Part shown: positions 37,159-46,844 of the stretch, in pieces
Position numbering within the stretch: the stretch's first letter is position 1
How the letters are laid out: every line of letters begins with the position of its first letter
The notes under the pieces: generated by a model
Told to the model about the DNA's origin: nothing
What the model saw: only the letters and a program-made list of their open reading frames with translations
Databases searched by the model: none
Program-made: the position numbers and the translations under genes
Source of the DNA: Polyangiaceae bacterium
Lineage (GTDB): Bacteria > Myxococcota_A > Polyangia > Polyangiales > Polyangiaceae
Direction: 5' to 3'
DNA: 64,000 nucleotides
Assembly (NCBI GenBank): GCA_016712345.1
Contig: JADJRH010000002.1
Span: 496,001 to 560,000, forward strand

Positions 37159-39102
37159 ATGTCCCTCTCGCCGAGAACAGCGGTTTCAAACTCGATGTCG
37201 GCCTCCAACTCCGGCCGCATCAAGCGTTTGGGGTTGGCGGGCTGCGTAGCGCTCGGCGGCTTGTTCGCCGCCGGCGCCGCCGCGGCGCAGACGCTGCCTG
37301 TGGCCGGTGGAACGGCGCTCAACCAGCTCGAACCTTCTGTCGCGGGCGATCCCTTTTTCGGCACCTACCACCCCGCGGTAAACGGCCGTGTCGAGCTTCG
37401 CGGCTACGTCATGGCCGATTTTGCACGCCAGCCCCTTCGATTTATCGACCAGGGTACACAAACAGCCATCGTCGAAAATCAACTCTTCGTTCGCGGTGAC
37501 GTGAGCCTTTCGCTCGCCGATCGCTTTCTCATCGACGTGAACATGCCGGTCGCTGTCCTCCAATCGGGCAGCCAACCGGCCACCGCCAATCTCGACTTCC
37601 ACCCGCCCACCGGGGTTGAAGCCGGCGACCTTCGCCTCGCCGCCCGCCTTCGCATTATCGGCGACAACGGCGGCCCATTCCAACTCGGCCTTCACGGCGA
37701 TTTCTTCATCCCCACCGCGCCCGCCGGTTCATACACCGGCGATGGTTCATTCCGCTCCGGTGTGTACCTTCTAATGGGTGGCCGCTTCCAAGCAGGTGTA
37801 CCTTTCGTTTGGAACGTTCAAGGCGGTGGCATTCTCCGCACCTCCAGCAATCCGAGCGCCGTTGCCTACGGCGGCGGCATCGGCGCGCAATTCATCGACG
37901 GCATGCTTCAACTCGGCGCCGAGGTGTACGGCAACACATGGATCGGCGACAAACCCCCGCTCTCCACAGATGAAGTCACAGCGCCTGAAGCGTCGAGCAC
38001 CAGCGTTGAAGTTCTCTTCGGCGCCAAGTTCAGAATTGTTTCGGGCCTTCAAATCGGCCTCGCCGCCGGCCCCGGGCTTTCGCAGGCCGTGGGTACACCT
38101 GAATTGCGCGGCTTGGGCATGATCGCCTGGTCCCCCACAGGTGATTCCAAATCAACCAGCGGAAGCGGCTCAACAACCCCGGGCGGCGGCCGTACCCCGA
38201 GCGGTCAGAATACGACCAGTGCTGGTGGCCCTCTCGACTCCGATGGCGACGGCCTGAATGACGACGTGGATGCCTGTCCCAAAGAGCCGGGTGGACTGTC
38301 GGGCGACCCAAGCAAAGACGGCTGCCCTGTCAGCGACAAAGACAAAGACGGCGTGGAAGACGTTGAAGATGCCTGTCCGTCGCTCGCAGGTGTACGCAGA
38401 CCTGAAGCCACCAAAAACGGCTGCCCCGACGACACAGACAACGACGGTGTGTACGACGTTGTCGACGCGTGCCCGTCGCTCAAAGGCAGTCCCAACGCCG
38501 ATCCCAAGAAAAACGGCTGCGCCGCCGACACCGACAACGACGGCATTGCCGACGCGGAAGATGCTTGTCCATCCCTCGCCGGTGCCAAGTCCGGCGTGGC
38601 CAAGTTCAACGGCTGCCCTGAAGACCCCGACGGTGACGGTATCAAAGGCGCCGACGACGCCTGTCCCATGGACAAGGGTGTTGCCTCCAAAGACAAAGAT
38701 CAAAACGGCTGTCCCGACTCCATTCGCGTCACCGAAACAGCCATTTTGCTCCGCAAGCCCATCGAGTTTGTCACCTACGGCAAAGCCCGAACCGAAACAA
38801 TTGACCCACTCAGCGACGCAGTATTGCGCCAGGTCAAAGACGCTATCGACGCCCACCCTGAAATTCTCAAAATTGAAGTTCAGGGCCACACCGACGACTC
38901 AGGCAGCGAAGATTTCAACAAGGCGCTTTCTCAACAACGTGCCGACGCCGTGCGCACCTGGCTTGTCAACGCCGGTGTTTCGGCCGACAAACTCGTTGCC
39001 AAAGGCTACGGGTATGAAAAGCCTCTCGGTGACAACCGCATTCGCACCGGTCGCCAAAAAAACCGTCGTGTGGAGTTGGTCATTCTCGAACGCCGCAAAT
39101 AG
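37159..39102 (+). CDS. OmpA-family outer-membrane protein with TSP3 repeats
   Basis: This 647-residue protein has a signal peptide (GLFAAGAAAAQ), a barrel-like N-terminal half of Gly/Phe/Val strands (about 50-330) and a Ser/Thr/Gly hinge. Four to five TSP3-type repeats follow (DxDGDGxxDxxDACPxxxG, about 355-510). The C-terminal OmpA peptidoglycan-binding domain is IEVQGHTDDSGSEDFNKALSQ, then QRADAVRTWLVNAGV and GRQKNRRVELVI, with the conserved Asp and Arg. The gene follows the TSP3 giant by 69 bases, so the two may serve one envelope structure. The first Met is 12 residues before a second Met that could be the true start. Confidence 0.92.
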   Translation: MSLSPRTAVSNSMSASNSGRIKRLGLAGCVALGGLFAAGAAAAQTLPVAGGTALNQLEPSVAGDPFFGTYHPAVNGRVELRGYVMADFARQPLRFIDQGTQTAIVENQLFVRGDVSLSLADRFLIDVNMPVAVLQSGSQPATANLDFHPPTGVEAGDLRLAARLRIIGDNGGPFQLGLHGDFFIPTAPAGSYTGDGSFRSGVYLLMGGRFQAGVPFVWNVQGGGILRTSSNPSAVAYGGGIGAQFIDGMLQLGAEVYGNTWIGDKPPLSTDEVTAPEASSTSVEVLFGAKFRIVSGLQIGLAAGPGLSQAVGTPELRGLGMIAWSPTGDSKSTSGSGSTTPGGGRTPSGQNTTSAGGPLDSDGDGLNDDVDACPKEPGGLSGDPSKDGCPVSDKDKDGVEDVEDACPSLAGVRRPEATKNGCPDDTDNDGVYDVVDACPSLKGSPNADPKKNGCAADTDNDGIADAEDACPSLAGAKSGVAKFNGCPEDPDGDGIKGADDACPMDKGVASKDKDQNGCPDSIRVTETAILLRKPIEFVTYGKARTETIDPLSDAVLRQVKDAIDAHPEILKIEVQGHTDDSGSEDFNKALSQQRADAVRTWLVNAGVSADKLVAKGYGYEKPLGDNRIRTGRQKNRRVELVILERRK

Positions 39103-39156
39103 CGCGCTCGCAACACACGTTCCCCATGACCGAACAAGACCCCCGGTAGGCACCCG

Positions 39157-39624
39157 TTGATTCGGCGTTCGTTTCTAGCGTTTTCCCTCCTGGCGACCGC
39201 CGGCTTGTCAGGTTGCAAGCGGCAATACGCCGTGGGCGACCACGTGTATGTTGACTGGGAAGGCAACGAATACCCGGCCGTTATCATCGTTGCAGTCAGC
39301 CCCACCAAGTACAAAGTCCACTACGACGGCTACGACAGCATGTGGGATGAAACCGTCCCTCGCGATCGAATCAAAGGCCTTGTCGAGGGTGCCGCCCGCC
39401 ACCCCGAACCTCCCGCAAAAGTCCGCGCAAAAGCCCTGCAAGCCGCTCAAACAAACAGGTACAAAGTCGGCGATCGCGTTCGGGTAGAATGGCATGGTCA
39501 ACTCTACCAAGCCACCATCAGCTCCGTTGTTGGAACCGAACGTTACCGAGTCCACTACGACGGCTACGGCAACGAGTGGGACGAAACAGTCGATTCTTCC
39601 CGTATTCAACCGCGCGCCCCGTAG
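39157..39624 (+). CDS. lipoprotein with two chromo-barrel/Tudor-knot-like domains
   Basis: This 155-residue protein is read from TTG 39157, giving a lipoprotein signal (TAGLSGCKR). It consists of two repeats, about 24-75 and 102-152, each of form YxVGDxVxVxWxGxxYxAxI, then KVHYDGYDSMWDETVPRDRI or RVHYDGYGNEWDETVDSSRI. The H-Y-D-G-x-x-x-x-W-D-E segment is the hallmark of chromo-barrel (Tudor-knot) domains such as eukaryotic MRG15, where it binds methyl-lysine or RNA. Here the protein should face the periplasm, so the ligand must differ. It follows the OmpA gene by 54 bases. Confidence 0.8.
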   Translation: MIRRSFLAFSLLATAGLSGCKRQYAVGDHVYVDWEGNEYPAVIIVAVSPTKYKVHYDGYDSMWDETVPRDRIKGLVEGAARHPEPPAKVRAKALQAAQTNRYKVGDRVRVEWHGQLYQATISSVVGTERYRVHYDGYGNEWDETVDSSRIQPRAP

Positions 39625-39704
39625 TCATCCAGCTACCCATTTCCTGCCCCCAACCCGGCGGGCTCCGCGCCCGCCGCCGCCCCCAAATCGCTCACGGTGT
39701 TCGC
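39625..39704. other. intergenic between convergent genes
   Basis: These 80 bases contain GC-rich imperfect inverted repeats (cgggc / gcccg) that might stop transcription, but there is no T tract. Confidence 0.3.
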
Positions 39705-41168
39705 TCAGGGGGCGGCCCGCCGCCCAAAGGCGCATGCAGCCAGCAAACACACCGCCGGCGACGCCACCATGTGATACCGGTCTTCACCAAAAAAAACGAT
39801 GCTCACAACGGCCACCGACGCAATAATCCATCCTATGTACACAAGCGCACGTTGACGGGTAGATTCTACCGTTTCAACTTCGTCTGATTTCTTACCCCGC
39901 AGAATCAACCATGCCGCGAACGGCCACACCGCGGTGGTCATTGCCAACGGCCAGAAGGGGTGGGTATCACTCAACAAGGCCCATGCGACAAGACCCACAT
40001 TCACCATCGCCATTGCCCAGATCGGCGCGTTTTGCCTGTTCACGCGCCTACCCATCCACGGCAGCGCTCCAAACGCGGCGATCACGAGCAAAAACGTGTG
40101 TACACCTCCCAGAATCGCCCGACCTCGCTCTTTTCGACTTTCGGGCCAGGCGGTAGGATTGGCCTCGCCCAAATAGCCAATTGGAAAAGACTCGTGGTCA
40201 AAGGTGTACCCCAGTTTCTTGGGGATCAAAGACAGCCAGCGACCGGGTTCTTTTTGAATGTGGTCAATCCCCGTGTCCATCCAACACCGGTCTTGCGCCA
40301 CTTGACCTGTGACAACCGGGCACCCATCCGTGGCCCGAATTGTTTCAAATCGGCCCGTGGCTCGCGGAAACGCGCCAATCATTAAGTTCCAACCCGCGTT
40401 TGTTGAAACAAACGCACAACCATCCATCACTCGGCAGTTGCGCACTGTCCACGGCAACACCGTCAGAACGGTGAAAAGGCACGCAGCAAGGGGCCCAACA
40501 AGGCGCTTCTGCCACGTTGCTCCCGCTTTGGGCGCCAAAAAAAACAGGGCGGGGGCGAGCAGCAAACTGGGAGGTCGCACCAATGTTCCGAGGCCCAAAA
40601 CAATGCCTGAAATGGCGCCCGCTCGAATAGGTTTTTCCTGTTGCCACAAATACAAAAGAGCCGCCAAAAGAAGGGAAAATGCGGCCAGCGGCTCCGTCAT
40701 AAGCAGCGCTGTATACAGAATTAGACCCGGATGAAAAGCGGTGAGCGCCCCCGCAATGCGCGCTCGCAAAGGGGTTGTTGCAAACCGCGCAATCCGGTGA
40801 ACCAACACAACGGTGAGCGCCCCGACAATGGCATTCACCAAGGGGCCCACGTGTTGTCCGGCGCCGAAAATTGCGTAGAAAAAGCCTAAAAAGCCGCTGT
40901 ACCCCACCGGGTAGTGGCACCACGGATGCCACACTTTTTGCCCGGCGATCATCACATCGTCGGAATAGCCCAATCCCTCCGCAATACGCCGAGCGCCGAA
41001 GTCGTAATAGTGACCATCCCAAACGGGCTCGCGAGGCCAGGCAATGGCCACATAAATTCTGGGCAAAAGCGCCAAAACGAAAAGCGCGGCGGAGAACCAC
41101 AGATCGCCGCCCCGGGCCGCCGAGGCCGGCTTTTGGCGGCTTGTGTACTCCTCGCCGTCGGCGTTCAA
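39705..41168 (-). CDS. GT39/ArnT-like membrane glycosyltransferase
   Basis: This 487-residue protein has about ten hydrophobic helices and the early luminal loop with an acidic motif (WPREPVWDGHYYDFGARRIAEG) typical of GT-C/PMT-type transferases. These use polyprenyl-phosphate sugars to glycosylate lipids or proteins. A DxD-like catalytic pair and a late periplasmic domain (RFETIRATDGCPVVTG with Cys residues) fit this. It starts three bases after the stop of the MinD-HTH gene and so shares its operon. The sugar donor and acceptor are unknown. Confidence 0.8.
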   Translation of the reverse strand: MNADGEEYTSRQKPASAARGGDLWFSAALFVLALLPRIYVAIAWPREPVWDGHYYDFGARRIAEGLGYSDDVMIAGQKVWHPWCHYPVGYSGFLGFFYAIFGAGQHVGPLVNAIVGALTVVLVHRIARFATTPLRARIAGALTAFHPGLILYTALLMTEPLAAFSLLLAALLYLWQQEKPIRAGAISGIVLGLGTLVRPPSLLLAPALFFLAPKAGATWQKRLVGPLAACLFTVLTVLPWTVRNCRVMDGCAFVSTNAGWNLMIGAFPRATGRFETIRATDGCPVVTGQVAQDRCWMDTGIDHIQKEPGRWLSLIPKKLGYTFDHESFPIGYLGEANPTAWPESRKERGRAILGGVHTFLLVIAAFGALPWMGRRVNRQNAPIWAMAMVNVGLVAWALLSDTHPFWPLAMTTAVWPFAAWLILRGKKSDEVETVESTRQRALVYIGWIIASVAVVSIVFFGEDRYHMVASPAVCLLAACAFGRRAAP

Positions 41169-41171
41169 TCG

Positions 41172-42824
41172 TCAGCTCCCTCGCAGGGGACGCGCCGTAC
41201 CTTCCCTCAATCGACGCATGTATGTTTTGGTCACTTGAGCGGGATCCAGCTTCAAAAACCGAGCAATCTGCTGCACGAACCCCTGCACATAAACGGGAGC
41301 GGGCAAATCGGCCGGCGCTTCATTTTCAATCGCCGCAATGTGTGTGTTGGAGATCTTCGTCACGCGCGCAATGTCCGAGATCTCAACTCCCTGCGACTCC
41401 CGAACTTTGCGCAACAGCGCTCCCGAGAACTGCGTTTCAGCGTTGATCTCGCGCGAAAGCTCGGCCTGCATCATCGCAAGTTCGGCGAGTTGAGATGCGT
41501 TTCGCGTTCGCGTTGGCACCACCTCGGGAGCGTCGTCCGGAAATGTGGAAAGGTCGTACGCGCGGCGTCGAACCATGTCGAGCAACGTGTCGTGCGCCTC
41601 TTCAATGCGCGCGAGTTCTTTTCGAAGCACATCAGGTGCCACCACCGAAACTGTGGGCAAACCACCTTCTCGAAAGATCTCGCGCTGCCGCTTGTACGCG
41701 CGCCGAATTTCGTCGTCGGTTGCTGTGCGCGCCACGCCCAACACGTCGTAAAGCGTTGCCGGCGGATCCATCGACAAGAAACGCGCATCGGCCGACGCGC
41801 GACTTTTCGCCATTTCGTCCATGTCGGGCAACGTTCGCATTGCAAGCAAACGCCCACCCGGAGCCGCGAGATAAGCCAAAATGCGCCGCGCGACGCGCTC
41901 AATGTTGCGCGCGCTTTTTGAAGCGGGGCTGTCGATGAGCAGCGGCTTTTGGCGCCTCACCGTCAGCCACACAGCGTCGTCCTGTTCAATGTGACCGAGG
42001 TAATCAAACGAGACTCCCAGAAACCTTTCACCGATCACCGTCATTGACGGACCGAGATCCAAGTCGCTTTTCAGCCTTGTTTGACCGACAACGAGACGCG
42101 GCGAAACACTGTTCAACTGATGCGCCGCGAGAAGCGCCACCGCATCGTCGAAGCGCCGAAGCTCCGCGATAAGTTCACGCGGTCCCGCGAGCGGCGCGAG
42201 GCCCGCAGCCGCTTTTTCAACCAAACGCCACTTGAATCGTTCTTTCGTCAGAGCGCGTCGAAGCGCCCTGAAATAAAGCGATCGAACAAATCGATACGTT
42301 GATTCAACCGCCAGCGGTTCGGGCGCTGTCACGCAGATTCCCACATCCGCGTTGCTGAACATTTCGAGCGTTGCCGGCGTTGTTGAAGCTCCCAAATGCA
42401 AGATCACATAGTCAACGTTGAGCGATTGAATTTGCCGAAACCAATGGGCCGCGCGGCTCGGCCTCACCTGGGTCATTGTTGTTGTGTCAATTGCAACAGG
42501 CATTAAACGAAGGCCGGGAACGCTTGTGGTCACCGGTTCAACAGCACCTTCTTCCGCCGCATCGGGGCTCACCACAGGCGGTGCCACAAGACCGAGAACT
42601 GTAAACATGCTCGACCCGAAAGGGTCCGCATCACACAGCACCACTTCGCGCCCGAGCTGTGCAAAGTACACAGCCAAATTCACAGACAAGAGCGTTTTCC
42701 CAACGCCGCCGCGACCGCCTCCAACCGCGATCACGCGCCGAACGCGAGCGCCCACACCCGGATTGTCGGGCGGAGGCGGCAACGTGTACGGCGGCGGATT
42801 GCGCGTTTCGCCGAAGTCGCTCAT
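41172..42824 (-). CDS. MinD/ParA-like ATPase fused to a J-like segment and a RodZ-type HTH
   Basis: This 550-residue protein is read from ATG 42824; the longer frame to 42938 lacks homologous sequence. Residues about 30-320 form a MinD/ParA deviant-Walker ATPase (GGGRGGVGKTLLSVNLA; LCDADPFGSSM). Residues about 358-385 look like a DnaJ helix pair (LYDVLGVARTATDDEIRRAY) but lack HPD. Residues about 467-535 are an HTH_25/RodZ-type domain (LLRKVRESQGVEISDIARVTKIS, then YVQGFVQQIARFL). This suggests a membrane- or DNA-linked positioning factor. It is divergent from the DUF1015 gene with a 129-base gap. Confidence 0.85.
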   Translation of the reverse strand: MSDFGETRNPPPYTLPPPPDNPGVGARVRRVIAVGGGRGGVGKTLLSVNLAVYFAQLGREVVLCDADPFGSSMFTVLGLVAPPVVSPDAAEEGAVEPVTTSVPGLRLMPVAIDTTTMTQVRPSRAAHWFRQIQSLNVDYVILHLGASTTPATLEMFSNADVGICVTAPEPLAVESTYRFVRSLYFRALRRALTKERFKWRLVEKAAAGLAPLAGPRELIAELRRFDDAVALLAAHQLNSVSPRLVVGQTRLKSDLDLGPSMTVIGERFLGVSFDYLGHIEQDDAVWLTVRRQKPLLIDSPASKSARNIERVARRILAYLAAPGGRLLAMRTLPDMDEMAKSRASADARFLSMDPPATLYDVLGVARTATDDEIRRAYKRQREIFREGGLPTVSVVAPDVLRKELARIEEAHDTLLDMVRRRAYDLSTFPDDAPEVVPTRTRNASQLAELAMMQAELSREINAETQFSGALLRKVRESQGVEISDIARVTKISNTHIAAIENEAPADLPAPVYVQGFVQQIARFLKLDPAQVTKTYMRRLREGTARPLRGS

Positions 42825-42953
42825 GCCCGACCTATTCCATGTTCGCAGCGCGAGGTCGAGCGTCACAAATCGTCGCGCCCACACGGCAAGGCGTCGCGAG
42901 CACCAACGGAAGTGGATTGCCATTTCCCCCGCTTGCATTTAGGGGAATGCGCC

Positions 42954-44177
42954 GTGGCAACCGTTGAACCTTTTCAAGCGTTTCGTCCCCCGCAAGCCGA
43001 TGCTGTTCTCGTTGCGAGTCCGCCGTACGACGTGATCAACACGGCCGAAGCGCGGGCACTCGCGAGCGGCAATCCAAAGAGTTTTTTGCACGTATCACGC
43101 CCCGAGATTGATCTCGCTGAAGGCGTTGATGAACACGACGACGTTGTGTACGCACAGGGCGCCAAAAATCTCACAGCGCTCATTGCCGAAGGCGCGCTCG
43201 TTCAAGATCCCGAGCCACATCTGTACCTTTACGCTCAACAGATGGGTGACCATCGCCAAGTGGGTGTTGTGGGTTGCGCCTCTGTTGCCGAGTACGACGC
43301 CGACCTCATCAAGAAACACGAAAAAACCCGCGCCGACAAAGAGGACGACCGCACGCGCCACATTGAAGAACTCGGCGCACACGACGAGCCCGTTTTTCTC
43401 ACATACCGCGCCGACGCCGAGATCGACCGGCTTGTGAACGACTCCACCCAAGCGGCGCCCATCTATGATTTCACCACGTCCGACGGCATTCGGCACACCC
43501 TCTGGGTGCTTGGTCGAGAAGCGACCGGAGCCTTGTTTGAGCGATTTCAACAAGTGCCCACGCTGTATGTGGCCGACGGCCACCACCGAAGCGCCGCGGC
43601 AGCACGTGTACACAAAAAACTCCGCGGCGACGGCGGACAACACCACGCCTTCTTGGCCGTTGTCTTTCCCCACAATCAAATGAAGATCATGCCCTACAAC
43701 CGCGTTGTGCGTGATCTGGAAGGTCGCACGACCGACCAAATTCTCGCGGCGCTGCGCCAAAAACTCGACGTGGTTCCCGCTCAAAACGGCGTGACCGCCA
43801 CTCCAAAGTCTCCCCGTCAATTTGGTATCTTCCTCGACGGTCAATGGTATACGGCCAGTGTTCGGCCGGGCACAGTGGACGAAAAAGACCCCGTGAAAAG
43901 CCTCGATTGCTCCATTTGCCAAGACCAAATTCTAGAGCCCATTTTCGGCGTCAAAGACCCGCGTCGCGACAAACATGTCGACTTCGTGGGTGGCATTCGC
44001 GGAATTGCCGAACTCGAAAAGCGCGTTCAAACGGGCGGGTTCACAATGGCTCTCCACCTGTACCCCACTCAGATTGAACAGCTCTTTGCCGTGAGCGACG
44101 CCGGTCTTCTCATGCCACCCAAGAGCACCTGGTTTGAGCCCAAGCTGCGCAGCGGTCTTTTCATTCATACCTTTTGA
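42954..44177 (+). CDS. DUF1015-family protein
   Basis: This protein of about 407 residues is read from GTG 42954 (AGGGG nearby). It matches DUF1015: VEPFQAFRPP at the start, SPPYDVINTAEARAL, IKKHEKTRADKEDDR, and YVADGHHRSAAAARVH near residue 210. The family is widely conserved in bacteria and has been called HTH-like or kinase-associated, but its biochemical role is not firmly known. In many genomes it lies near serine-biosynthesis genes; none are here. Two Cys at SICQDQ are the only notable extra. Confidence 0.88.
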   Translation: MATVEPFQAFRPPQADAVLVASPPYDVINTAEARALASGNPKSFLHVSRPEIDLAEGVDEHDDVVYAQGAKNLTALIAEGALVQDPEPHLYLYAQQMGDHRQVGVVGCASVAEYDADLIKKHEKTRADKEDDRTRHIEELGAHDEPVFLTYRADAEIDRLVNDSTQAAPIYDFTTSDGIRHTLWVLGREATGALFERFQQVPTLYVADGHHRSAAAARVHKKLRGDGGQHHAFLAVVFPHNQMKIMPYNRVVRDLEGRTTDQILAALRQKLDVVPAQNGVTATPKSPRQFGIFLDGQWYTASVRPGTVDEKDPVKSLDCSICQDQILEPIFGVKDPRRDKHVDFVGGIRGIAELEKRVQTGGFTMALHLYPTQIEQLFAVSDAGLLMPPKSTWFEPKLRSGLFIHTF

Positions 44178-44299
44178 AACAGGGGCGCGAGACTCAGTGT
44201 TTCAAGTTGTTCTACCCACCGTCGCTGCAACTCCTTTTTCCTCACAATCGTCATAAAACCGCTGTGGCCGCCCGAGCTTCAGCGTGATAAGGCAGCTTC

Positions 44300-44740
44300 A
44301 TGCCCACTGTGCCCCGTTGTTCTCCCGCCGATGCCGACAAGCTTGTTGCCGAACAGGGTTATACTCACGTAGATGTTAGAACGCAGGCTGAATACGATGC
44401 CGGTCATCCTGCCGGCAGTATCAACGTGCCTTTTATGCTCGCCGGCCCGGGCGGCATGGCTCAAAACACCGACTTTGTTCGAGTTATGGACGGTCTTTTC
44501 TCCAAAGACTCCAAAATCGTTTTGGACTGTCGATCCGGTGCCCGATCCCTGCGCGCGGCCGAGCTTCTTATGTCTCATGGGTACACGCAAGTGGTTGACC
44601 AGCGAGCAGGGTTTGAAGGTCCGCGTGACCCAATGGGTAGACCCATTGAACCGGGGTGGAAAGCGGCGGGCCTACCGGTAGAAAACATGACACCGGGAGG
44701 CTCCTACGCCGAGATTCTCCAAAAAATCGGCGCCAAATAG
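44300..44740 (+). CDS. rhodanese-domain protein
   Basis: This 146-residue single rhodanese domain has VDVRTQAEYDAGHPAGSINVPF at the start and the active loop LDCRSGARS with the catalytic Cys. It could act as a sulfurtransferase or sulfur carrier in the cytoplasm. There is no signal peptide. A C-terminal extension of about 30 residues (RPIEPGWKAAGLPVE) resembles that of many plant-like rhodaneses. It follows DUF1015 by 122 bases and ends four bases from the convergent acyltransferase gene. Confidence 0.9.
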   Translation: MPTVPRCSPADADKLVAEQGYTHVDVRTQAEYDAGHPAGSINVPFMLAGPGGMAQNTDFVRVMDGLFSKDSKIVLDCRSGARSLRAAELLMSHGYTQVVDQRAGFEGPRDPMGRPIEPGWKAAGLPVENMTPGGSYAEILQKIGAK

Positions 44741-44744
44741 CCGA

Positions 44745-45668
44745 CTACCGAAAGTAGCCTTTCCGCTCCCGCAGTCCGCGCGCAATCATGCTTCGGATCT
44801 CGGCTCTGACGCTTTCTACCTTTTCAACAATCACGGCGTCGTCGTCGTCGGGGTCGCCGTCAAACAACATGGGTTCACCGTAGTAAATTCGATATTTCAC
44901 GGGCAGAGGCATTTGCAGGCCTGGAATCATAAACTGCGGAACCAGTGGAAACGACGGCATGTGAAAGAGCTTGGCGAGCTTGGGTAGGTTGCCAAACGAG
45001 ATGTATTGTTCTTCGGCGCCTACCACGGCAATTGGCACAATTGGAGTGCGCGTTTCCAACGCAAGTCTCAAGAAACCCAACCCAAAGTCTGCCAGTTGGT
45101 AACGATTGGCGAAGCTCTTTGAAATGCCTTTCGTCCCTTCTGGAAACACCAATATCGCTTCTCCCTGGTCGAGCAATCGCCTCGCGTTTTCAGGAACCCC
45201 CACAACCTGACCCAAGCGGGCGTACGTTGTAGAAACAAAGGGCAGAGTTTGAGTCCACTTCTCCACCATGCTGCGCATGATGCGGGGCGGCTCGGCCTCT
45301 AAGAAAATCGACGCGGCAATCATCATCCCATCAAATGGCAGTTGCCCCGAATGGTTTGAAACCAGCAGCACTCGCCCCGGCGGCACGCGATTTACGTCAA
45401 ACGATTCTGCCCGAAAGTAGAACTTGTAAAACGCCGCCGCCGTTCCGAGGGCGTATTTCGCCCACGCCGGGTCCAAACCAAACGGGTCAACCGTGTGCGC
45501 GCCGGTTGCAATGTGTACACGTTTGAGGCGGTCTTCAAAGTCGCTGCCGAGCGCCGCCGTCGCAACATCGTCGGCGGCGTTCTTCGCGTCTCGAAACGTG
45601 TGCCGAACGAAAGAAAGGGCATCGCCGGCCGCGTGGCCTGCCAAAGAAAGCATGTTGTCGCGTCGCAT
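44745..45668 (-). CDS. phospholipid acyltransferase-like protein
   Basis: This 307-residue protein matches the PlsC/DAGAT-like acyltransferase fold. Motif I is VSNHSGQLPFDG, with a spacing closer to the DAGAT-type family than to H-x4-D. Motif III is VFPEGTKGISKSF, followed by PIVPIAVVGAEEQ. It probably acylates a lysophospholipid or glycerolipid at the inner membrane. It is divergent from the SDR gene, with about 57 bases between starts. Confidence 0.85.
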   Translation of the reverse strand: MRRDNMLSLAGHAAGDALSFVRHTFRDAKNAADDVATAALGSDFEDRLKRVHIATGAHTVDPFGLDPAWAKYALGTAAAFYKFYFRAESFDVNRVPPGRVLLVSNHSGQLPFDGMMIAASIFLEAEPPRIMRSMVEKWTQTLPFVSTTYARLGQVVGVPENARRLLDQGEAILVFPEGTKGISKSFANRYQLADFGLGFLRLALETRTPIVPIAVVGAEEQYISFGNLPKLAKLFHMPSFPLVPQFMIPGLQMPLPVKYRIYYGEPMLFDGDPDDDDAVIVEKVESVRAEIRSMIARGLRERKGYFR

Positions 45669-45724
45669 GACGGCAGCATCATACTCTTGACGCGGTGGTT
45701 CGGGGGCGCGACCGTAAGCGTGCC

Positions 45725-46729
45725 GTGATCAAAGAAAGTTACGAGGATCTCTCAGAACCTTTTGGACTGCCCTCCATCCTCGTTCACTCACGCGCGGGCA
45801 AAGCCGAGCAACCGCCTGTGCTGATCACGGGCATTTGCGGCCGGCTCGGTCGCCGCTTGGCGCGTACACTTCACCGTGAACGCAAAGTGATTGGCATCGA
45901 CCGTCGCCCCTTTGTCGGCCGTCCAAAGGACATTGAGCACTTCGCGATCGACATCCGCAAAAAGAAGACGCAGGACGTGTTTCGTCACCACAAACTCGCA
46001 GCGGTTGTGCACCTCGGCATCATGCACGATCCGCGCGCCAGCCAAGCCGAACATCACACTTGGAACGTGGCGGGGTTTCAGCGTTTGCTTGAATATGTGG
46101 CTCAGTACAACGTGCCCAAACTTGTGGTTTTGTCGAGCGCCAACGTGTACGGGCCGCGCCCCGACAACCCGCAGTTTCTCACGGAAGAAGCGCCTCTTCT
46201 CGGAGGTGCATCGTTCAGCGAAATCCGCGATCTTGTCGATGTGGACATGCTCGCTCAATCCTTTTTTTGGAAGCGCCCTGAAACCGAAACAATCATCTTG
46301 AGGCCCGCCCACATCGTTGGCTTCGTGCGAAATGCGCCTTCCAATTACCTTCGTTTGCCGGTGATTCCAACGCTCATGGGGTTTGACCCCATGGTCCAGA
46401 TCATTCACCAGGATGATGTTATTGCTGCTATTGAGCGTGCGCTTTTGCCGGCGATCCGCGGCATTTTCAACCTCGCCGGCCCTCTCCCTCTTCCGCTAAG
46501 CCGTCTTATTGCCCTCACCGGAAAACCCACGCTCCCGGTACCGCACTTTGTGGCCGAGAGTTTGGTGCGCCGATTGTGGAACATGCGCGCCACTTCGTTT
46601 CCAGCTCCAGAACTCGAACACATTCGCTACGTGTGCATGGTCGACGACAAACGCGCCCGCGAGATCCTCGGCTACACGCCCCAATATTCGGCCAAAGAGG
46701 CTGTCCTTTCATTGGCCGACGTGTGTTGA
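45725..46729 (+). CDS. extended SDR / NAD-dependent epimerase-like protein
   Basis: This protein of about 334 residues is read from GTG 45725 (a longer frame begins at 45695). It has a Rossmann start (PPVLITGICGRLGRRLARTL) and the SDR patterns AAVVHLG and LVVLSSANVYGP. Sequence after the Tyr suits sugar-nucleotide epimerases, but the usual Y-x3-K pair is unclear: after SSANVYGP no YxxxK is obvious. It may act on a sugar nucleotide or be a redox-inactive relative. The substrate is not predictable. Confidence 0.8.
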   Translation: MIKESYEDLSEPFGLPSILVHSRAGKAEQPPVLITGICGRLGRRLARTLHRERKVIGIDRRPFVGRPKDIEHFAIDIRKKKTQDVFRHHKLAAVVHLGIMHDPRASQAEHHTWNVAGFQRLLEYVAQYNVPKLVVLSSANVYGPRPDNPQFLTEEAPLLGGASFSEIRDLVDVDMLAQSFFWKRPETETIILRPAHIVGFVRNAPSNYLRLPVIPTLMGFDPMVQIIHQDDVIAAIERALLPAIRGIFNLAGPLPLPLSRLIALTGKPTLPVPHFVAESLVRRLWNMRATSFPAPELEHIRYVCMVDDKRAREILGYTPQYSAKEAVLSLADVC

Positions 46730-46844
46730 ACCAATGTCGCAAAGTGCCACTCTCGATTTCTAAAATGGCTCCTTGAGTTGTGACCCAATAAGCCGGTACC
46801 CTTAATTATCCGGCCGCTTGGCGCGACCGTGACGGAGCTTTGAA

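Noticed and set aside
36444..37364. 306-residue Pro/Ser-rich frame antisense to the TSP3 tail and OmpA start
   Set aside because: It is the complement of Gly/Thr linker and Asp repeats with no independent start signal.
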